The translations under genes were made by a program, and so were the position numbers. From Mytilinidion resinicola (lineage: Eukaryota > Ascomycota > Dothideomycetes > Mytilinidiales > Mytilinidiaceae): 64,000 nt of DNA. The notes beneath the pieces are model-generated. The model saw nothing but the letters and a program-made list of their open reading frames with translations, was not told the origin of the DNA and made no database searches. The stretch is taken from positions 1,144,089 to 1,208,088 of the forward strand of contig NW_022985440.1 in assembly GCF_010093595.1 (NCBI RefSeq). The letters are read 5' to 3'. This document shows, one piece after another, positions 57,580 to 64,000 of this stretch (its first letter is position 1; every line of letters begins with the position of its first letter).

Positions 57580-59553
57580 ATGGCCTCTACCGCCGAGTCC
57601 ATCCGGCGCAGTCCTTTCTCGGCAGACTCTCACATCCAAGGCATGCACAAATCGATTCCCATCCTGCCTTCGTCCTCGGGCGCCTCGTCCCTCACACCCC
57701 CGCGAGATCCCATGGACGTGACACCTTCGATGCCGACCATGGGGCCCCCGATTCTCAGTAGCCCGGTTGGTGATCGCAATGGCACAAACGGGGACGTCGA
57801 AAGCGCGACGAATGGGAACGCTTCCACGGCGATTGGCGCTGCCGCTGCAGCTCAACAGCCGAAGGTTGTCCAAACTGCATTCATCCACAAGCTATACAAG
57901 TCAGTCTAGCGAGATCCCCCCGTTGAAATTCCGCTAACATTGTCGCAGCATGCTTGAGGACCAGGGTATCCAGCACCTAATCTCATGGTCGAACACTAAC
58001 GAAAGTTTTGTCATGTCACCTTCCAGCGAATTCTCAAAAGTCTTATCGTACGTTGATGGTTGATGGTTGATCTCTAGCTTACTATATCTAACCCCATTCT
58101 GTAGATCATATTTCAAACATACCAATATTTCTTCTTTCGTTCGCCAACTTAACATGTATGGTTTCCATAAAGGTAAGAATCCAGTCTACCATCACAGATC
58201 TTTTCTAACCCTGATTTAGTGAGCGATGTCTTTCATACCGGCTCGCCAGACTCGCCACTCTGGGAATTCAAGCATGGAAACGGAAGCTTCAAACGAGGAG
58301 ATCTGGTCGGATTGCGAGAGATCAAACGACGCGCCTCAAGACATGCTCTTATTCACCGAGATTCTTTTTCTGCAGGTCCGAAGGTTCCCACAGGCCCACC
58401 CGCCGGGGTTCCGGTGGAGCCCATGCCCGACCCAGTCGAATCAAGACTGGGTATGCTTGAACATGGATATTACGAAATGACCAATCGCATGAATCGCGCC
58501 GAAGACAGCTATGCATATCTCAACCAGAAGTATCAAGTTGTCATGGAGGGCCTAATTAAATGTCACCAGGTACGTTCACCACTCACATTTCTAACTAAAG
58601 ACTTTACTGATGACGGGCAGTGGAATCACGAACTCACGAACTATATCATGGCAATGGTTCACGATCCGGAGAATCAAATATACAAAGATGGTATGTGACT
58701 TCTCTCCCAGGATGCGTGTGCCCTTCTCACAGTTACAGTATCGGCAATGCAGCGAGAGATTGCAAAACAATCAGAAATGCTCCGCGCGATTGAGGAACCA
58801 GGGGAGCCCCTCTCAGCACGGCCACCTTATTTCATGCAAATTGATAATGCGCCACCACTTTCCCCGCGCCAAATGCCTCAGGACGACCACCGAAGAGCAT
58901 CACTCGCCGCCAATTCTCGCCAAGCACCTTTCAGGCCTCCCGTACCAGCACATCTGGCCATATCGCCCCGCCGCTATGGTTCGATAGGAACAGGCACCTA
59001 TTCTCCGTCGTCCGCGAGAACTCCAGTGCACCAACCCCCGCCGCCACCACCGCCCCCAATCCAACATCCAGCTTCATCTAGTTCTTCATCTCCACCATAC
59101 AATCTGTACAGGCGACACACATCAGCCGACATCCGATTACACGGCTGGCAAGCACCTCCACCACCACCAACTCACTCACCGTATGCCTCCGGTCAGAACT
59201 CGTCCCAATGGCCGTCATCGCCGCACCGGACCCCTATCAGCGGTGGCGACCAGCAGATCCGGGATGCACTAGCACAGTACGAACTGCCCCGCAACCCTCG
59301 CCCGCAAGGTTCTCGCCAGGCAACCCCTCCGCTTGGGAACGATGCAGGGCCCTCTAACCTTAGCGCTGAGAGCGGCTGGTCGCTTCCCGGGCGCGCATAT
59401 CCATTCAAAGGCATCGATGTCTCTGGCCCACCAACACGACGCTCAAGTATGGCCAGCAACGTCCACTCTTTGCTGAACCCGGCCGAGACTGCCGAAAGGG
59501 CCGACGAGGACGAGCAAGACCCCGATGCTAGGAAACGGAAGCGGATGCAATGA
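57580..59553 (+). CDS. SFL1: HSF-type transcription factor, Sfl1-like
   Basis: Six exons (57580-57899, 57949-58047, 58105-58172, 58220-58569, 58621-58690, 58739-59553) encode 573 residues. The heat-shock-factor DNA-binding domain spans about 98-205: [54 protein letters not shown], then WEFKHGNGSFKRG. A helical region follows (MLEHGYYEMTNRMNRAEDSYAYLNQKYQVV), probably for oligomerisation, and then a long Pro/Ser/Gln-rich tail ending in basic RKRKRMQ. Lack of extended hydrophobic heptads and the overall layout fit the Sfl1 flocculation/filamentation repressor branch rather than Hsf1. That assignment is from memory of the family. Nuclear. Confidence 0.85.
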
Positions 59554-60904
59554 CGCCTGCCTTTATCGGCCTTGAGATTAGAGGCTGTACTTGTACGATG
59601 ATTTTCGCACTTAAATTTTCACTTCGTCGGATTTTCGCAGTGTCACGATTGTGCTTCAGCAGTTCTTCATACCTTAACTCGTTTTAAAAAAAAGGATCAT
59701 GTCGCTATTGGATTTTCAATGAGCTGGATGGAGGTTAATCTGAGACATTTCCAAATATTGGGTCGGATGTGGCTCTCACCTTCGCATTTTTCCGTCCTTT
59801 AACATTTTTTAATTATTGCTATCGTTTTCCAACGATGCTCGCTTGGTTGGACAGTTGATATGGGTTTGGGCGGAATGTAATGGAGTTTTCCTGGCTCAAT
59901 ATTTGCGAATGGAGCGGATAGCGGTGTGGCATGCTTTTTGGCTGTGGTTTTCTGCTTGGATTGGGACAGATAAGATCGGCGCGATGTTTGTGGATGTCTG
60001 TGTATGCTGCCAATTGGGATCCTCATGGCATTTGAGATTACTAAAAATGGAACATGGTTCGTTGCTTTTTTGATTCTTGATATTTTTGGCCCCTCTGTCG
60101 TTGATCATACTTACCTGTGAAAGTCGATACTTGCCCACGCGGTGTGGTACGCCGCACATTTTATCCCTTGCCTGACATCTAGCAAATCGAGAACTTGTGG
60201 TTCATTTCGTTACTTTTACTCACTTTCACAGAGGAGAAGGCCCCACGCGGTGTGGTGCGTACCTAACCCTCCACCCAATGACGAAGAAATCAGGATATCT
60301 ACGGTTCGATTCGTTACTTCTACTCACGTTTATCCAGGAAAAGCCCCACGCGGTGTGGTACACAGCGTCCTTACAGTTCTACTCGACGTCTGTCAAACAG
60401 ACATATGCACGGTTCGATCTGTTGCTTTTACTCGTATTCACTCCGGGAAGGGCACGCAGCGTGTTTATCCCCTGACCCGACGTATAGCAAATGAAGAAGT
60501 ATGCGGTCAGAGGCGAAGGCCCCACGCGGCGTGGTACACAACGTATTCGACTCCCTGCCCAATGACTAAGAAATCAGGATAGTCGCGGTTCGATTCGTTG
60601 CTTTTACTCGCTTTTGCAACGGGAAGGGTACGCAGTGCGGCACACAGCGTCCCCAAACTGTTACTCGACGCGCAGTTGGATTCATTACTTGAACCTACCT
60701 TACAATCGAGAAAGTTTTGTAGGGGGGGAAAAGTTGTATACGATGCGTATGAGAGATGACCAGAAGGCCATAAATTCACAAAGTCGATTATCCCAATCCT
60801 ATTAAGCGCCCCGAGCTAGATTATACGCTCAAGTACACACCCCAACACTATAGCAGAAACCCACAACGCCCACACTAAACCAAACCATCTTCATCGTCTA
60901 TCGC
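59554..60904. other. Intergenic region containing a minisatellite
   Basis: The left 550 bp is the 3' flank of the HSF-type gene, AT-rich. The right part is the tandem repeat described separately, then about 200 bp leading to the 3' end of the membrane-protein gene. Confidence 0.5.
60130..60700. repeat. Degenerate ~105 bp tandem repeat (minisatellite)
   Basis: The word CCCCACGCGGTGTGGTAC or a near copy occurs at about 60134, 60242, 60345, 60451 (diverged), 60521 and 60627 (diverged). Spacings are 108, 103, 106, 70 and 106 bp. Between copies there is a second conserved block, TTCGTTACTTYTACTCAC-like, and GGAAAAG or GGGAAGG before the core. One unit is short by about 35 bp. No coding function is seen. 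Confidence 0.75.
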
Positions 60905-61825
60905 CTACGTTCCCACCGGCCTCGTTTTCAACCCCTCAGGCTTCGAGTTCCTTCCCGCCAGCCAATTTTCCTGGGCCAAGGGCCGCACGAACTTCGCTCT
61001 TTGCTCCGCCAAAAACTCCTCCTCTGTCAACGGCCCCGCCATCGGCCGCGAGTGGAACCACCCCTCCCTTGCCGCCTTCGACCTCTCCCTTTCCTGCTCC
61101 AACCACTCCTCCGGCATGCCCTCACGTGCCGCAATCTGCAGTTCATCCTCCGTCAACTGCCGCGTCACCGGCGTGTGGAAAGGGATGTGCCACCCTCCCC
61201 TCGCGGCCGCCACGGCGTTAACATGCTTCAGCAACTCCGCCTTCGCCTTGTCCAGCCTCTCCACAATCCACTCCACCTGCGCGTCCTTCAGCCCGCTCTT
61301 AGTGTCGGGCCGCGAGACGAGCGGGAACCAGAACGCCTCGAGCGCCGCGTGGCGCTCGACGATGAGCTGGCGCAAGTCATCGAACGAGGCCGTGACATTG
61401 GGCGCGCGAGCGGCGATGGTGATGTCGTAGAGCTTGACGGCCTCCTTGCTGAAGCCCAGGATCTCGGCGGGCGTGTCGCCGAGGAAGGAGAAGTGGTCCG
61501 TGCGGTAGCCGCAGGCGGCGAGGGGGAAGTGCAGCCGGATGTTGGGTCTGTAGCTGTATAGTAGGCTGGCGAGGAAGATGACGACGGCGAGGATCCAGCC
61601 GGCGGTGATCCAGTGCGAGGAGTTGAGGTCGAGGTTGAAGGGGGAGGAGGGGGGCTCTAGCTCCTCTGGGGGGATGGTGTCGAGGAAGTCGAGGGGGTCT
61701 TCTGATGTGACTGAGGAAGTGGAGGTGGCAGTGCCGCCTTTTGTGGAGTCGGTGAAGCGGAGTGTGTTGGTGTCGTGGCTGCGGAAGCCGGTGTTGGCGA
61801 AGTTTTTGTGGGATTCTCGGGCCAT
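60905..61825 (-). CDS. Single-pass membrane protein of unknown function
   Basis: A single exon encodes 306 residues from the ATG at 61825 (MARESHKN). The N-terminal 85 residues are Ser/Thr/Pro-rich, followed by one transmembrane segment (WITAGWILAVVIFLASLLYSY, about 89-109). The rest is soluble and helical with many charged residues (LDKAKAELLKHVNAVAAARGGW; TEDELQIAAREGMPEEWLEQER). I do not recognise a domain. The frame extends 41 codons further upstream with another hydrophobic start, so a longer form from 61948 is possible. It diverges from the pyruvate dehydrogenase gene, with 764 bp between starts. Confidence 0.75.
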   Translation of the reverse strand: MARESHKNFANTGFRSHDTNTLRFTDSTKGGTATSTSSVTSEDPLDFLDTIPPEELEPPSSPFNLDLNSSHWITAGWILAVVIFLASLLYSYRPNIRLHFPLAACGYRTDHFSFLGDTPAEILGFSKEAVKLYDITIAARAPNVTASFDDLRQLIVERHAALEAFWFPLVSRPDTKSGLKDAQVEWIVERLDKAKAELLKHVNAVAAARGGWHIPFHTPVTRQLTEDELQIAAREGMPEEWLEQERERSKAAREGWFHSRPMAGPLTEEEFLAEQRAKFVRPLAQENWLAGRNSKPEGLKTRPVGT

Positions 61826-62589
61826 GGCGGGAGAGAATGGGGATTGTGAGGCTGAGGATGCTGTGGGAGGGCAGAGGGAATGACGAGGCGGTAGAAGTAG
61901 AGAAGAGACGTTGACTATAATGCAGACGCTGAAAGAAAGATGATGCAAACGGCCGAGGTGTCCAATACTTACATTGCCCGATTGTAGGTGTCGAAGGATG
62001 CATAGAGCTCAGATATGTGGATTTCTTTGAAGGCGTTCAGTTGCCAACCACAAACGGATAAGTGCATTAACAAAGAAGTGCTGGTGAACTCTAAGAGTAA
62101 CCCTTGGTTAAACTGAATGGAGCAAATTCATATTGTAGCTGCTTCAAACTATAAGCGACAATTGGAGGGAGGAGGAGCTGGAGTAGATGTCAAGTCTCCC
62201 AGCGATTGTGCATGTCGTTGAAGTTGTGAAGCATGATTGGGATAAGAGCAAGCAATAAGCCAAACCCTCCGGAGGCTGTCATAGCAGTAAGGCCGAAATA
62301 ATGCGCATCTCTCGCCTGGGACAAGAAGTAATCGGGCCTGCAACCGACTGACTATGGTAGAGGGATGCGGCCGCGGCACGAGGAGGCTTGAGATGGGAGA
62401 TGTAAACTGTTTTGGCGATGATGGGAGCTTGGACCCTCAACAAAACTTCCGGACATGTCGGGGAAGCCGATTTATCGAGACGTCTCACTCCAGTTGTTTC
62501 CCGACCTTCATCACTCTCTTCAATCCCATCGGACAATCTTGCTTCTCGTCCTCCCCTTTCTCCTCTCCATCGCGAACTGTACAGCAGCC
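61826..62589. other. Divergent promoter region
   Basis: Lies between the membrane-protein gene (minus) and the pyruvate dehydrogenase E1-beta gene (plus). The part before 62590 is pyrimidine-rich (CTCCCCTTTCTCC). No other feature seen. Confidence 0.45.
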
Positions 62590-64000
62590 ATGTCTGCCGC
62601 CCGCCTCTTCCGTCCTGCTGCCCGACTGCTGTCAGCCACGCGATCGGCCCCAACACTACGACCTGCGTTCCGCCCGGCGACCTCATTGCCCTCGATTGTC
62701 AGGAGTCGGAACTATGCCGCCGCCAGCGGTGTCAAGGAGATGACGGTGCGAGATGCCCTGAACGAGGCCATGGCCGAGGAGATGGAGCAGAACGACAAGG
62801 TGTTCATCATGGGCGAGGAGGTCGCGCAGTACAACGGAGCGTAAGTACACCTCCGGGGCATCCAATTGCGCGTCAATCGCCGCTATATGGGGGATTCTGG
62901 CGCTATGGAACCCTCTCGCCGAGTCCGTCCATGCATTGTCAACAATTTCCATGTGAATATTACGACCCTAGCAGATCGGCGCTAATCGCCTTCAAGATAC
63001 AAGGTCACAAAAGGCCTACTCGACCGCTTCGGCGAGAAGAGGGTCATTGACACCCCCATCACCGAGTCTGGCTTCGCTGGTCTGACCGTTGGTGCCGCTC
63101 TTGCGGGCTTGCACCCAGTGGTATGTTATCTCTGGCCCTGAAGATAGATAGTAAGCTAATCACGAACCAACAGTGCGAGTTCATGACCTTCAACTTCGCC
63201 ATGCAAGCCATTGACCAGATCATCAACTCTGCCGCAAAGACGCACTACATGTCCGGCGGTATCCAGCCCTGCAACATCACATTCCGCGGTCCCAACGGTT
63301 TCGCGTCGGGTGTGGCTGCACAGCACTCCCAGGACTACAGCGCGTGGTACGGAAGCATACCTGGATTGAAAGTCGTGTCGCCATATAGCGCGGAGGATGC
63401 TAAGGGGCTGCTCAAGGCTGCTATTCGGGACCCCAACCCGGTCGTCGTTTTGGAGAACGAGTATGGATCCTGAAGCAAGTTTCAGAGGAGCTGAACTGAC
63501 GCGTGACAGGCTGCTATACGGTCTTTCGTTCCCAATGAGTGAGGAGGCACAGAAGGACGACTTTGTCATTCCAGTATGTAAACCAGTATCAGATGAGTTA
63601 TGGGGGACGCCACATACTAATCAGATATGCAGTTCGGCAAAGCTAAAATCGAACGCCCTGGAACGGACCTCACCATCGTGACCTTGTCTCGCTGCGTTGG
63701 CCAATCTCTGGTTGCAGCTGAGCAGCTGAAGAAGAAGTACGGCATCGAGGCGGAGGTGATCAACCTCCGGTCAATCAAGCCGCTGGACGTCGAGACCATT
63801 GTCAAGTCTGTGAAGAAGACGGGCCACATGATGGCTGTTGAGTCTGGATTCCCGTCGTTTGGCGTAGCGGCTGAGATCATGGCGCTCACCTGCGAGTACG
63901 CCTTCGACTACCTTGAGGCACCCCCAGTCCGTGTCACTGGCGCGGAAGTGCCCACACCATATGCCGAGAAGCTGGAACAGATGGCATTCCCGAGCGAAAC
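62590..64000 (+). CDS. PDB1: Pyruvate dehydrogenase E1 component, beta subunit (3' end missing)
   Basis: Exons 62590-62840, 62997-63120, 63174-63460, 63510-63573 and 63633 to beyond 64000 join in phase. An Arg/Ser/Ala-rich mitochondrial transit peptide of about 40 residues ([15 protein letters not shown]) precedes [15 protein letters not shown], the usual mature start. Typical E1-beta blocks follow: [91 protein letters not shown] and [12 protein letters not shown]. With E1-alpha it forms the thiamine-diphosphate decarboxylase of the mitochondrial pyruvate dehydrogenase complex. About 15-30 residues are missing at the right edge. Confidence 0.96.

Noticed and set aside
61001..61561. 186-codon plus-strand frame
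   Set aside because: Antisense shadow of the membrane-protein gene, which has better start context, a clear membrane segment and biased codons.
1..64000. CRISPR arrays, bacterial operons, phage or mitochondrial insertions
   Set aside because: Intron-rich eukaryotic genes throughout; no regularly spaced short repeats with unique spacers apart from the ~105 bp minisatellite, which has no spacer structure.

Overview
This is nuclear DNA of a filamentous ascomycete. Genes carry short GT-AG introns of about 45-125 bp, and the gene set is typical of Pezizomycotina: a fungal Slm1, an Sfl1-type HSF factor, a Fot1/pogo transposon and 2EXR-family proteins. The expanded 2EXR family and the style of the C2H2 factor suggest Dothideomycetes, but that placement is inference. 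No rRNA, CRISPR, phage or mitochondrial sequence was seen. All exon models below were built by hand from splice consensus and reading-frame phase.

Left part (1-24.4 kb): the 3' end of a cystathionine gamma-synthase-like gene, then 3.8 kb with no recognisable gene. Next come a C2H2 zinc-finger factor, a 4.4 kb gene-poor stretch, and a poorly defined JmjC-like gene. Beside it lies a complete 1.84 kb Fot1/pogo DD35D transposon with perfect inverted repeats, whose transposase is dead through RIP-like C-to-T changes. Housekeeping genes follow: a GTPBP1/2-type GTPase, a protein-L-isoaspartate methyltransferase divergent from a HAUS1-like augmin subunit, and a Slm1-type BAR/PH protein.

Middle (24.4-46 kb): a 4.8 kb gene-poor stretch, a DHA2-type MFS transporter, a PAP2 lipid phosphatase, three small candidate genes, and a P450 - SDR - DHA1 MFS group. 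In that group the P450 and SDR diverge from a shared 1 kb region holding CreA-like motifs. It could be a small catabolic, detoxification or secondary-metabolism cluster.

Right part (46-64 kb): four 2EXR paralogues, two on the plus strand facing two on the minus strand. Three show visible decay (lost donor site plus stops, one in-frame TAG, one single-base frameshift) and one has an open frame. Then come a hypoxanthine-guanine phosphoribosyltransferase, an F-box protein, an Sfl1-like HSF factor, a ~105 bp minisatellite, a single-pass membrane protein of unknown role, and the 5' part of the pyruvate dehydrogenase E1-beta gene, which runs off the window.

The most interesting items are the inactivated but structurally complete transposon, the decaying 2EXR array, the possible P450/SDR/MFS cluster, the minisatellite, and small two-exon genes that a simple ORF scan misses.
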